Assembly (NCBI GenBank): GCA_937129145.1
Contig: CAKZMU010000069.1
Location: 1 to 64,000 of the forward strand
Direction: 5' to 3'
Origin: an uncultured Lacinutrix sp.
GTDB taxonomy: Bacteria; Bacteroidota; Bacteroidia; Flavobacteriales; Flavobacteriaceae
DNA length: 64,000 bases
The position numbers were made by a program, and so were the translations under genes. The notes under the pieces were generated by a model, which made no database searches, was not told the DNA's origin, and saw nothing but the letters and a program-made list of their open reading frames with translations. Positions 51,718 to 60,598 of the stretch are shown here, in pieces; position 1 is the first letter of the stretch, and each line of letters opens with the position of its first letter.

Positions 51718-53298
51718 TTAAGAATAATTTTTAACTGTTTTTAATTTCATTTGCTCTTTTAAAGCACAAGCTGTTTTTGTAACTGCGAGCCCTCCTTTTC
51801 CTGTGCACTTTACACATGTCGGCATTTGGAGACTTACCGATGAGACTGTTTCTATAACTTCATTTAAAGGAATAAGTGCATTATAACCAGAACACGCCAT
51901 GGTTGCCGACGATAGTGCATTGACTGCAGCACTCACATTTTTACCTAAGCAAGGGGCTTCAACACGGTCTGCAATGGGGTCGCAAACTAGTCCAATCATG
52001 TTTTGAATTGCCATAGACGCTGCATCAATAGCTTGTTTAGCAGTACCACCAAATAGTTGCACTATTCCAGCAGCTGCCATTCCTGCAGAAGCACCACATT
52101 CTACTTGACAACCGTGTTCTTCAGCCGAAAAACCAGGGCCTTTTGCAAAATAGACACCTATAATGCCTGCCGCAAAATATGCTTGGATTAATTCGTTATG
52201 CGTAGCTTTTATATCGTCGGCTACAGCTCTAAAAACGCCACCAACCACTCCACAGGAGCCAGCTGTTGGATTTGCAACCACAACTTCCATCGCGCTTTTG
52301 GATTCCATGACGGCTGATACATTAGAAATAATACTATTTATGATAGAATTTTCAAGAATCTTCTTTTTCTTTTCGGCTTTGGCAATTAAATGAGATTGTT
52401 GAGGTAAAAGTCTATCTTCATATGTTGTGCCTTTTAATCCGGTTGTAATACTATCCTCAATTATGCCAACAACCTGTTCCATTTTATTAATGACTTCTTT
52501 GGAATTTAATCCACTTTGATGTTGTTCATATAATAGCCCTAATTCACCTAAATCAAGACGTTGTTTTTCGGCATATTCTAAAAGAGAATCTATTGTCGAA
52601 AATGGCAAATCTGTTTCATTGCCCATTATTATTGGTAAAACAGGGGTTGTTATAATGAGTTCATCAAAATTGAAACTACTTTTAATTCTGTCGATTATAT
52701 CATTAGAAATTTCTTCTGAAAATTTCAAATTAATTAAACGTTTACCATCTTTAAAGGATTCAAAAACTGATTTACATTCTGGAAATGAAGATTGTAAATC
52801 ATCAAGTGAAATATTTGAATTAACATTCATAAGAATTACCTCATAAAACCCACCATTAATATGAACTTCAAAACCATTTAACTCTTGAATTTCAAACGAA
52901 CCACCACCAATTGAAATGGCAGTTACAAGTATTTGCTTACCAAGAGTGCCTTCTAAGGCTAATCTAAAAGTATTCACGTGATTTGTTGGATAACTAGTTA
53001 CTTCATAGGTGATTGAAATACCTCTTTCACTTGCAATTTGTTCGGTATTTTTTATTCTGTCATCTGCCATGTTCAAGCCCAATAATCCGCCATCTATACC
53101 AATGGTTGTGCCTTGTTCTCTATAGTTTGGCGCCCAAGCACCATCTTTATCAAAATCAATTACAGCTTTTTTAAGAGGTTCATTTAATATGTTCATACTT
53201 ATTTTTGCTGCACGCCACGAAGCTGCTGTGTGTGAGCTGGAAGGCCCTCTCATTATTGGCCCAATAACATCATTAAAAATTCCAGGTCTATTTTCCAT
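51718..53298 (-). CDS. sdaA: L-serine ammonia-lyase, single-chain iron-sulfur type
   Basis: This enzyme deaminates serine to pyruvate and ammonia. The 526 residues fuse the beta domain (IFNDVIGPIMRGPSSSHTAAS at the N-terminus, ACT-like middle) and the alpha domain. The alpha domain contains NPTAGSCGVVGG, EVECGASAG-like CQVECGASAGMAAAG and CDPIADRVEAPC. The Cys residues at these positions ligate the 4Fe-4S cluster. The C-terminal MPTCVKCTGKGGLAVTKTACALK is also Cys-rich. The sequence differs from E. coli SdaA in several places but the order of motifs is right. Oxygen-sensitive cluster chemistry is expected. Confidence 0.9.
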   Translation of the reverse strand: MENRPGIFNDVIGPIMRGPSSSHTAASWRAAKISMNILNEPLKKAVIDFDKDGAWAPNYREQGTTIGIDGGLLGLNMADDRIKNTEQIASERGISITYEVTSYPTNHVNTFRLALEGTLGKQILVTAISIGGGSFEIQELNGFEVHINGGFYEVILMNVNSNISLDDLQSSFPECKSVFESFKDGKRLINLKFSEEISNDIIDRIKSSFNFDELIITTPVLPIIMGNETDLPFSTIDSLLEYAEKQRLDLGELGLLYEQHQSGLNSKEVINKMEQVVGIIEDSITTGLKGTTYEDRLLPQQSHLIAKAEKKKKILENSIINSIISNVSAVMESKSAMEVVVANPTAGSCGVVGGVFRAVADDIKATHNELIQAYFAAGIIGVYFAKGPGFSAEEHGCQVECGASAGMAAAGIVQLFGGTAKQAIDAASMAIQNMIGLVCDPIADRVEAPCLGKNVSAAVNALSSATMACSGYNALIPLNEVIETVSSVSLQMPTCVKCTGKGGLAVTKTACALKEQMKLKTVKNYS

Positions 53299-53326
53299 AA
53301 TTCTACCTATCGTGTTTGTGTATAGT

Positions 53327-53875
53327 TCATTTTATTATTTCAATTCCTTTAGTAACATCTCTGAAAAATGATTCTAATTCTGATTTAGCTTTTTCAATTT
53401 GTTCAGATTCTGCGATTTCTGCTTTATTTATGTCGAATAACTTTGTTTCAGAATCGGAATACGATAAATAATGAATTATTGAATCCGTTTTATAACCTTC
53501 CATATAATATGGTTTATCATAATCGTACTTGAGTTGCTTTACAAATATGAAATCCATGTTTTCGTTTTTTTCCGTCCAATACGTATAATTCAGTTTTCCA
53601 GTTTCTCCATACAACCAAAAGTCCAATACAATGTAATCAAAGTTTTTATCGTGGAATACTGTTAATTCTCCGCCATCAGCAGAATGGTCGTTAAGTTCAA
53701 AAGTATCTGTTCCGAATTCCGCTTTATTTTTGTCAAAATCTTGAAGTAATCCAAAATCTTTAAGTTTAGAAACTGTTTTTTCTGTTGTGACAATTTCAGT
53801 TTCCTTTTCAGAGTTCTGTTTTTCTCCGCAAGAGTAAAATCCGATTATTAGAAAAATGGTAAAAATTCTGTTCAT
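53327..53875 (-). CDS. Uncharacterised lipoprotein, 182 aa
   Basis: From ATG 53875 the signal peptide MNRIFTIFLIIGFYSC ends in a lipobox Cys. The mature part is acidic, with no recognised domain (FDYIVLDFWLYGETGKLNYTYWTEK). The frame is open to 53965, but the extra N-terminus (MKFFVIFHSNNN...) destroys the lipoprotein pattern. It starts divergently from the DPP-IV gene. Confidence 0.65.
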   Translation of the reverse strand: MNRIFTIFLIIGFYSCGEKQNSEKETEIVTTEKTVSKLKDFGLLQDFDKNKAEFGTDTFELNDHSADGGELTVFHDKNFDYIVLDFWLYGETGKLNYTYWTEKNENMDFIFVKQLKYDYDKPYYMEGYKTDSIIHYLSYSDSETKLFDINKAEIAESEQIEKAKSELESFFRDVTKGIEIIK

Positions 53876-54042
53876 AGGTTTTCGGATATTGATGCCAACT
53901 ATATAATTGTAAGTAATGTAGTGAATGATATTATTATTTGAATGAAATATTACAAAAAACTTCATTTTGATTAGAAAGTAAATATTAAGCGTTTATACTT
54001 GATTTAATTTAGTAATTTTAGTAACCAACTAAAAATACATTT

Positions 54043-56256
54043 ATGAAGCGCATTTTACTATGCTATTTAGTTTTAGCAGTATCACTCCCATCCCTATCTC
54101 AAGAAAAATTAACATTAGAAGACATCTTTAAAAATGGCACTTATAGCTCGAAAGGTTATGGACCTGTAAGATGGATGAAAGATAATAAAGGCTACTCTAC
54201 CCTTGAAAGTAATAATGATGTTGGAGGGCGGGATATTGTTAGGTACGAAGCAAAATCTGGTAAAAGGTCGGTTTTAGTATCTGCTGATAAATTAATTCCA
54301 AAAGGCAAAACAAAACCTCTATCCATTAGAAATTATGAATGGTCCATCGATAATTCAAAATTATTGGTGTTTACCAATACAAGAAAAGTTTGGAGAAGAC
54401 ACACTAGAGGCGATTATTGGGTGTTAGATATGGATTCTGGTAAGCTAACCCAATTAGGTAAAAGTGTTGAGCGTACAACAATGATGTTTGCAAAATTTTC
54501 GCCTGACGCATCAAGAGTGGCTTATGTAAGTAAAAATAATATCTATGTTGAAAATATTGATTCTGGCAAAATAGAGCAATTAACATCTGATGGTAGTGAT
54601 TCGATAATCAATGGCACATTCGATTGGGTATATGAAGAAGAGTTAGGTTGTAGAGATGGATTCCGTTGGAGTCCTGATGGTGAGCAAATAGCGTATTGGC
54701 AATCGGACACCAAAAATATTGGCACATTCTATATGATTAATAATTTGGATTCAATTTATTCTAAAATAATTCCGCTGCCTTATCCAAAAGTTGGAACTAA
54801 GAACTCAGATGTAAAAGTTGGTGTTGTAAATGCTTCAGGAGGAGAAACAAAATGGTTTGATGTGCCTGGAGACCCAACAAACAATTATATAGCTAGAATG
54901 GATTTTATACCAAACTCAAGTGAGGTTATGATTCAGCAACTCAATAGAAGACAAAATGCAAATACGGTTTGGATTGGTAACACAAAAACGATGTCTCTAA
55001 ATACTATTTTTACAGACAAAGATGATGCTTGGTTAGACATTCATGATAACATAATGTGGCTGGAAAACGAGAAGTATTTTACTTGGACTAGTGAAAAAGA
55101 TGGTTGGCTGCATCTTTATAAAGTGTCTAGAGATGGAAAAGAATTTAGCACGATTACCAAGGGAAATATGGATGTAGTTCGTATAAATTGCATAGACCCA
55201 AAAGGTGGTTATGTGTATTATATTGCTTCACCCGAAAATTTCACCCAACGTTACTTGTATAGAAGCAAAATTGATGGAAGTTCTAACCCAGAGCGCGTTA
55301 GTCCTAAAGATATGTCTGGTCAGCATGCTTATCAAATTTCAGCAGATGCAAAGTATGCAATTCATACGTTTCAAAATTCTAAAACACCTAATAGAATATC
55401 ACTTATAAATCTTCAGAAGCATAAAACAATTAGAGTGCTTGAGGACAACAACGAGCTATCAGAAAAAGTAAATGAATTAGGACTCAATCCTAAAGAGTTT
55501 ATTAAAATTGACATTGGCGATGTTGTATTTGATAGTTGGATGATAAAACCTGCAAATTTTGATGCGTCTAAAAAATATCCAATAGTGTTTTATGTGTATG
55601 GCGAACCTGCTGGCTCAACTGTTCAAGATGCTTGGCAAGGAGGCGATTTGTGGCATCATTATTTAGCACAACAAGGATATGTAGTTGTGAGTATTGATAA
55701 TAGAGGCACCAAGACACCTAGAGGTAGAGATTGGAGGAAATCTATTTATGGTCAAATAGGAATATTAGCAGCACACGACCAAGCAGCCGCAGCTAAAAAA
55801 TTATTCGAGACCTATAGCTTTATTGATACCGACAAAGTTGGAATTTGGGGTTGGAGTGGTGGAGGTCAAATGACTATGAACTGCCTATTTAGATATCCTG
55901 ATATTTATAAATCTGGGTTGGCCGTAGCGTTTGTTGCTGACCAGAGATTGTACGACAATATTTATCAAGAACGCTATATGGGATTATTAGAAGACAATGA
56001 AGCTAATTATATAGCTGGTTCGCCTATTAGTCATGCTCAAAAACTAGAAGGCAACCTGATGATTATGCATGGAACAGCCGACGACAATGTGCATTATCAA
56101 AGCTTTGAAAGACTTGCAAATAAATTAATAAAACATAATAAAATGTTCGATATGATGTCGTATCCAATGCGAGCACATGGAATTCGTGAACGCGAAAATA
56201 CCTCATTGCATGTAAGGGAAACAATGGCTAGATATTGGAAACGTGTATTTGAATAA
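54043..56256 (+). CDS. Dipeptidyl peptidase IV (S9 family)
   Basis: This 737-residue exported serine peptidase has a signal peptide (MKRILLCYLVLAVSLPSLSQ), an eight-bladed propeller region (about 35-490) and an alpha/beta-hydrolase domain. The nucleophile is Ser in VGIWGWSGGGQMTMN, Asp in MHGTADDNVH and His in YPMRAHGIRER. The acidic pair in FDWVYEEELG (about 193-202) fits the DPP-IV Glu-Glu site that binds the free N-terminus. It removes Xaa-Pro dipeptides. The gene end overlaps the frame of the next gene, with 46 bases to its proposed start. Confidence 0.93.
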   Translation: MKRILLCYLVLAVSLPSLSQEKLTLEDIFKNGTYSSKGYGPVRWMKDNKGYSTLESNNDVGGRDIVRYEAKSGKRSVLVSADKLIPKGKTKPLSIRNYEWSIDNSKLLVFTNTRKVWRRHTRGDYWVLDMDSGKLTQLGKSVERTTMMFAKFSPDASRVAYVSKNNIYVENIDSGKIEQLTSDGSDSIINGTFDWVYEEELGCRDGFRWSPDGEQIAYWQSDTKNIGTFYMINNLDSIYSKIIPLPYPKVGTKNSDVKVGVVNASGGETKWFDVPGDPTNNYIARMDFIPNSSEVMIQQLNRRQNANTVWIGNTKTMSLNTIFTDKDDAWLDIHDNIMWLENEKYFTWTSEKDGWLHLYKVSRDGKEFSTITKGNMDVVRINCIDPKGGYVYYIASPENFTQRYLYRSKIDGSSNPERVSPKDMSGQHAYQISADAKYAIHTFQNSKTPNRISLINLQKHKTIRVLEDNNELSEKVNELGLNPKEFIKIDIGDVVFDSWMIKPANFDASKKYPIVFYVYGEPAGSTVQDAWQGGDLWHHYLAQQGYVVVSIDNRGTKTPRGRDWRKSIYGQIGILAAHDQAAAAKKLFETYSFIDTDKVGIWGWSGGGQMTMNCLFRYPDIYKSGLAVAFVADQRLYDNIYQERYMGLLEDNEANYIAGSPISHAQKLEGNLMIMHGTADDNVHYQSFERLANKLIKHNKMFDMMSYPMRAHGIRERENTSLHVRETMARYWKRVFE

Positions 56257-56302
56257 TAATCGAATATTTAAACATAATAAAACTATCCACAAACCAACCA
56301 TT

Positions 56303-57955
56303 ATGAAAAACTTTAAAAAGGGCTTGCTGTTAAGTTTAATGCTTGTGACTTTTATGTCGCTTAACGCAATTGCATTAACAGATGGCTATCCAAAAAACCC
56401 AAAAATTGACGCTTTAAATTATATCTTCAAGATTGAATTGTCTGATAATACAGATGTTATCATTTGTCAAGTCACAGTCGATATTCGTTTTAAAGGCGCA
56501 GGTGTTCAAAAATTACGATTGGATTTAATAAATGCCTCTAGTGCTTTAAACGGAAGAGGAATGGTGGTTAGTAGTGTGGAATCAAATGGTAGTGCGTTAA
56601 AATTCACTCATGAAAATGACGAGTTGTTTATTCATCTTCCTGAACCATCAAAACTCAATCAACGTGCGCAATATATTATTCATTACAAAGGTATTCCAGC
56701 AAGCGGATTAAAAATTGCTGATAATAAACATGGAGACAGAACATTTTTTAGCGATAATTGGCCAAATCGTGGGCGTCATTGGTTATCGACGATAGACCAT
56801 CCTTATGATAAAGCGATGTGTGAATTTATTGTGACTGCTCCCAATCATTATCAAGTAGTGTCTAACGGATTGAAAATTGAAGAAACAAATCTTGATAATA
56901 ATATGAAGCAAACGCATTGGAAACAATCTGTGCCAATAGCTTCATGGTTGTATGTACTAGGTGTTGCTGAATTTGCTGTGCAATATGTAGATGAGTTTGA
57001 TGGCAAATCCATTGAAACATGGGTATTTAAACAAGATAGAGATGCAGGGTTTTACGATTTTGCTGAACCAACAAAACAAGCACTGGAGTTTTACAGTGAC
57101 TATGTTGGACCGTTTTCGTATGAAAAATTGGCAAACATACAGTCCAATAGTGTAAGTGGTGGCATGGAAGCAGCTTCGGCAATTTTGTATAGTGCAAGTT
57201 CGGTCGTTGGCGATAGAAATACGCGTTGGCGTAATGTGGTAATTCACGAAGTGGCACACCAATGGTTTGGTAATGCTGTCACGGAGTATGATTGGGACGA
57301 TATTTGGTTAAGCGAGGGTTTTGCTACCTATTTCACACTGCTTTTTATTGAACATCAATATGGTAGGGATGAGTTTGTAGATGGACTTAAATCAAGTCAA
57401 AAAAGAGTCGATACATTTTATGAGAAAAACCCAGAGTATACTATTGTTCATGATAATTTAAAAAACATGAAAGATGTAACAACATCGCAAATCTACCAAA
57501 AAGGAAGTTGGATTTTACACATGTTGCGAGGTGTAGTAGGAACTGATACTTTTTGGGAAGGCATACAAATGTATTACAACCAATACAAAGATTTGAATGT
57601 TAACACTGATGGTTTTAAAAGAGTGATGGAAGAAGTGTCCGGAAAAGATTTGGATGTCTTTTTCGAGCAATGGTTGTACAAACCAGGAATACTACAAATT
57701 GATGGACATTGGAAGTACAATAAAAAAACCAACGAAGTAATTATCAATTTAAACCAAGTGCAAACAGATGGAAGCCTATTTGAAATGCCTATCGAAATAG
57801 GTATTGATTTTGGTGACAAACCACAACACATAGAGTTGGTTAAAATAACAGGAAAATCAAATAGTTTTAAGATAAAAGTCGATAAAGAGCCTAAAAATGT
57901 TATACTTGACCCAAATTATTGGGTATTGATGAATGCGGAGTTTAGGAAAGGTTAG
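56303..57955 (+). CDS. Exported M1 family aminopeptidase
   Basis: From ATG 56303 the protein has 550 residues. Signal peptide MKNFKKGLLLSLMLVTFMSLNAIA is followed by the beta-saddle domain (about 30-220). The catalytic domain has NSVSGGMEAASAIL (exopeptidase GxMEN-like motif), VVIHEVAHQWFGNAV (zinc HExxH) and LSEGFATYF (third ligand Glu). The C-terminal domain is short. It trims N-terminal residues of peptides in the periplasm. The frame is open to 56243; the signal peptide fixes the start. Its 3' end abuts the tRNA-Phe-derived repeat. Confidence 0.93.
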   Translation: MKNFKKGLLLSLMLVTFMSLNAIALTDGYPKNPKIDALNYIFKIELSDNTDVIICQVTVDIRFKGAGVQKLRLDLINASSALNGRGMVVSSVESNGSALKFTHENDELFIHLPEPSKLNQRAQYIIHYKGIPASGLKIADNKHGDRTFFSDNWPNRGRHWLSTIDHPYDKAMCEFIVTAPNHYQVVSNGLKIEETNLDNNMKQTHWKQSVPIASWLYVLGVAEFAVQYVDEFDGKSIETWVFKQDRDAGFYDFAEPTKQALEFYSDYVGPFSYEKLANIQSNSVSGGMEAASAILYSASSVVGDRNTRWRNVVIHEVAHQWFGNAVTEYDWDDIWLSEGFATYFTLLFIEHQYGRDEFVDGLKSSQKRVDTFYEKNPEYTIVHDNLKNMKDVTTSQIYQKGSWILHMLRGVVGTDTFWEGIQMYYNQYKDLNVNTDGFKRVMEEVSGKDLDVFFEQWLYKPGILQIDGHWKYNKKTNEVIINLNQVQTDGSLFEMPIEIGIDFGDKPQHIELVKITGKSNSFKIKVDKEPKNVILDPNYWVLMNAEFRKG

Positions 57956-57956
57956 A

Positions 57957-58040
57957 AAACAAAAAACCCTGAAAACAATAAAGTTTCAGGGTTTTAATGT
58001 GGTGCCTCCAGCTCCGAAGCGTCGGAGGAACCAGGGACAC
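57957..58040. repeat. Distal copy of the tRNA-Phe 3' end plus terminator (direct repeat A)
   Basis: Bases 57957-58011 are identical over 55 bases to 58338-58392 (terminator hairpin plus the 3' end of tRNA-Phe). Then CTCCGAAGCGTCGGAG (58012-58027) stands where the gene has GAATC, and GAACCAGGGACAC (58028-58040) is again identical to 58398-58410. It is the displaced, no longer functional 3' part of tRNA-Phe. Confidence 0.95.
57961..57996. terminator. Terminator hairpin (copy 1) shared by M1 peptidase and the GIY-YIG unit
   Basis: The stem AAAACCCTGAAA/TTTCAGGGTTTT lies 6 bases after the M1 gene stop. It terminates the plus-strand gene and the minus-strand unit. Confidence 0.85.
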
Positions 58041-58043
58041 TAT

Positions 58044-58325
58044 TTATCTGTTTTGTAAAATATCAGTTAAAATAAGAGGGCTTTGAATTACCTTGGCGAT
58101 AAATTTTTTGCTTTTCATTCGTTTAATGAAACTTTCAAGAAATAAGGCTTCATTTCTTGATGAACACTCAAAATTTAAAACCACTGTCCAGTCATTGGCT
58201 ATTTTAGTATAACTTCCTTTATAAGAATGATTATTATGTTTATTGAGCCTTTCAACAACATCATCTGTTTCACCAACATAATACTTTTCTTTTGATGGAC
58301 TGTAGATAATGTAGAGGTAATGCAT
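58044..58325 (-). CDS. Small GIY-YIG nuclease next to tRNA-Phe
   Basis: This 93-residue protein begins MHYLYIIYSPSKEKYYVGET (GIY-YIG core at residues 4-18), with the helix ERLNKHN (Arg26 as candidate catalytic Arg) and Glu64 in EALFLESFIKRMKSKKF. It belongs to the UvrC-like/YhbQ-like single-domain group. The frame is open upstream into the tRNA, but the conserved start is ATG 58325. Its stop abuts a partial tRNA-Phe copy and its ATG follows the tRNA terminator hairpin by 12 bases, leaving no room for a normal promoter. Expression by read-through from tRNA-Phe is the simplest view. DNA cleavage at the tRNA gene is inferred from the flanking repeats. Confidence 0.88.
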   Translation of the reverse strand: MHYLYIIYSPSKEKYYVGETDDVVERLNKHNNHSYKGSYTKIANDWTVVLNFECSSRNEALFLESFIKRMKSKKFIAKVIQSPLILTDILQNR

Positions 58326-58337
58326 TTTGATTAAATT

Positions 58338-58410
58338 AAACAAAAAACCCTGAAAACAATAAAGTTTCAGGGTTTTAATGTGGTGCCTCCAGGAATCGAA
58401 CCAGGGACAC
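58338..58410. repeat. Proximal copy of the tRNA-Phe 3' end plus terminator (direct repeat B)
   Basis: This is the intact partner of 57957-58040. It contains the terminator hairpin (58342-58377) and the functional tRNA-Phe 3' half. The two copies flank the GIY-YIG gene as direct repeats about 381 bases apart. Confidence 0.95.
58342..58377 (-). terminator. tRNA-Phe terminator hairpin (copy 2)
   Basis: The stem AAAACCCTGAAA/TTTCAGGGTTTT with a T run on the minus strand starts 4 bases after the tRNA 3' end. Confidence 0.85.
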
Positions 58411-58453
58411 ATGGATTTTCAGTCCATTGCTCTACCAACTGAGCTAAGGCACC
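58381..58453 (-). tRNA. tRNA-Phe(GAA)
   Basis: On the minus strand the 73-base gene starts GGTGCCTTAGCTCAGTTGGT and ends TTCGATTCCTGGAGGCACCA. Anticodon stem ATGGA/TCCAT encloses CTGAAAA, anticodon GAA. The acceptor stem GGTGCCT/AGGCACC pairs perfectly. Its 3' half is duplicated beyond the GIY-YIG gene. Confidence 0.97.
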
Positions 58454-58552
58454 TTCTGCATAAATGCGGTTGCAAATATATATTCTTTTTATCATCTGCC
58501 AAAATAAAAAGATAAAAAATGGTTTTGTAAATTTACACCTTTTATTTTGCAG

Positions 58553-59284
58553 ATGAATTTAATTATAGATGTAGGTAATACCAATGTGAAACTTGCTGTT
58601 TTTCAAGACAATGAGATTGTCAACAAGCAAATAGTTGACTTAGATGCAATCGATATTAAAATTATTGAGCTTACGAAAAAATATAATAATTTGGGCAAAG
58701 CTATTATATCTTCAGTTGGACGTTTAAGTGAACCACAAATAGCAAATATTTCAAATTGTATTAGCACTATTGTATTAGATTCAAAAACCAGAGTGCCATT
58801 TAAAAACAAATACAAAACACCCGAAACACTTGGTGTAGATAGAATTGCATTAGTAAGTGCTTCGGTATTAAAATATTCTAAAAACAATGTATTGATTATT
58901 GATGCTGGAACCTGCATCACTTACGATTTTATCAATACCAAAAACGAATATCTGGGTGGTGCCATTTCACCTGGAATTTCAACACGCTACAAGTCCTTAA
59001 ATAATTTAACAGCCAACTTACCGTTATTGAAAAGAAAAGCACCAAAAAAATTAATTGGAAAATCTACAAAGCAATCCATTCATTCGGGAGTTATTAATGG
59101 AATTTCAATGGAAATAGATGGAATTGTTAATAAATACCGAAAAAAATATAAAGATTTAACAGTTATTTTAACAGGAGGAGACGCAGATTTCTTGTCAAAG
59201 CGATTAAAAAGTAGCATATTTGCGAACTCTAATTTTCTTTTAGAAGGTTTGAATTTCATATTAGAATATAACACAAACGAATGA
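58553..59284 (+). CDS. coaX: Type III pantothenate kinase
   Basis: CoaX catalyses the first step of coenzyme A synthesis. From ATG 58553 it has 243 residues starting MNLIIDVGNTNVKLAVF (phosphate 1 motif), with ISSVGRL, TLGVDRIALVSAS, the catalytic DAGTCITYDF and GGAISPGISTRYKSL. A C-terminal VILTGGDADFL completes the ASKHA fold. Two codons upstream a TTG exists, but the ATG matches the family start. Unlike types I and II it is not feedback-inhibited by CoA. It overlaps the next gene by 4 bases (ATGA). Confidence 0.95.
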   Translation: MNLIIDVGNTNVKLAVFQDNEIVNKQIVDLDAIDIKIIELTKKYNNLGKAIISSVGRLSEPQIANISNCISTIVLDSKTRVPFKNKYKTPETLGVDRIALVSASVLKYSKNNVLIIDAGTCITYDFINTKNEYLGGAISPGISTRYKSLNNLTANLPLLKRKAPKKLIGKSTKQSIHSGVINGISMEIDGIVNKYRKKYKDLTVILTGGDADFLSKRLKSSIFANSNFLLEGLNFILEYNTNE

Positions 59285-60579
59285 TTAAAAAACTCTATTT
59301 AGTATTTATAGCTTTTTTAGCATTAAATACTCATGCTCAAGAAGGAACAACCTCGCCATATTCATTTTATGGACTAGGCAGTTTGAAATTTAAAGGTACT
59401 ACCGAAAATGTGAGCATGGGAGGCTTAAGTATTTTTACAGATAGCATTCATGTTAATTTACGCAATCCTGCGTCTTATGCAGGAAGAATGGTAAATGAAA
59501 CAGGATTAGGGCATATTGTAAAATTTGCTGTGGGAGCAAGTAGCCTAAATAACACTTTAAAAACCAGTACAGTATCAGATAAAGCAAATACAGCTACTTT
59601 TGATTATCTAGCAATATCATTGCCAATGGGAAGATTTGGTATGGGTCTTGGTTTGATGCCTTATACATCGGTTGGATATAGATTAGAATCTATTACTGAT
59701 GAAGATGTTTTGGATTATAGATATAGAGGAGAAGGAGGCGTTAATAAAGCATTTTTTGGTATTGGTTATTTACTTGCCGAAAATTTTAGAATTGGCGTTG
59801 ATGCTCACTATAATTTTGGAAACCTTCAAAATAACGTTGTCAATTTTAGATATGACGACGAAGGCAACCCACTGCAATACCATAGTAGAGAAATTAATAG
59901 ATCTGATTTGAGCGGATTAAATTTTAATTTAGGGCTTACATACACACCAATGATTTCTGAGAAATTGCAATTAACATCATCTTTTACATTTTCTCCAAAA
60001 GCAGATTTAACATCAGCTAACCAAAGAACTTTTGGGAGTGTTTTGGTAAACTCTTCTGGTCAAGAATTTCCTATAAACGAAATTGAAGAAGACTTAGAAG
60101 CACTTGGTTTAGATGAAACAGTTTTAACTCTACCAACCAAAACAGCTTTTGGGCTGGGTATTGGAGAGCCAAGAAAATGGTTTTTAGGTGCCGAATATAC
60201 CATGTTAAAGACGAGTGAGTTTACAAACGAGATTTTTAGCTTCGACAATGCAACGTATCAAGATGCTTCAACAGTATCTGTTGGAGGATTTTTTATACCA
60301 CAACACAACTCTTTTACTTACTGGAAAAGAGCCGTTTATAGAGCAGGAATTAGGTTTGAAAACACAGGTTTAAAAATAGAGAATCAGTCAATAAGCGAGT
60401 TTGGCATGTCTTTTGGAGTAGGTTTACCAGTTGGAGATTTCTTATCTAATGTAAATATTGGAATTGAAGTTGGGCAAAGAGGAACAACTAGCCAAAATTT
60501 AGTAAAAGAAAATTTTGTAAATTTCCAGCTTAGTCTATCATTAAACGATAGATGGTTTGCAAAAAGAAAATATAACTAA
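59281..60579 (+). CDS. Outer-membrane beta-barrel protein
   Basis: This 432-residue protein has a signal peptide (MIKKLYLVFIAFLALNTHAQ) and then beta-strand-rich sequence with alternating hydrophobic residues and Gly-rich turns (TSPYSFYGLGSLKFKGTTENVSMGGL, MGRFGMGLGLMPYTSVGYRLE), ending in an aromatic/basic strand NFQLSLSLNDRWFAKRKYN. This is the pattern of FadL/OmpP1-like or related barrels in Bacteroidota. It is coupled to coaX by an ATGA overlap and precedes a TPR gene and lptC, so a role in envelope biogenesis is likely. Confidence 0.8.
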   Translation: MIKKLYLVFIAFLALNTHAQEGTTSPYSFYGLGSLKFKGTTENVSMGGLSIFTDSIHVNLRNPASYAGRMVNETGLGHIVKFAVGASSLNNTLKTSTVSDKANTATFDYLAISLPMGRFGMGLGLMPYTSVGYRLESITDEDVLDYRYRGEGGVNKAFFGIGYLLAENFRIGVDAHYNFGNLQNNVVNFRYDDEGNPLQYHSREINRSDLSGLNFNLGLTYTPMISEKLQLTSSFTFSPKADLTSANQRTFGSVLVNSSGQEFPINEIEEDLEALGLDETVLTLPTKTAFGLGIGEPRKWFLGAEYTMLKTSEFTNEIFSFDNATYQDASTVSVGGFFIPQHNSFTYWKRAVYRAGIRFENTGLKIENQSISEFGMSFGVGLPVGDFLSNVNIGIEVGQRGTTSQNLVKENFVNFQLSLSLNDRWFAKRKYN

Positions 60580-60598
60580 TTAATTAACAACTAGAATT

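Noticed and set aside
58326-58412. Longer GIY-YIG protein beginning inside tRNA-Phe (MCPWFDSWRHH...)
   Set aside because: The extra residues are only a translation of the tRNA T-arm and terminator; the family start is ATG 58325.
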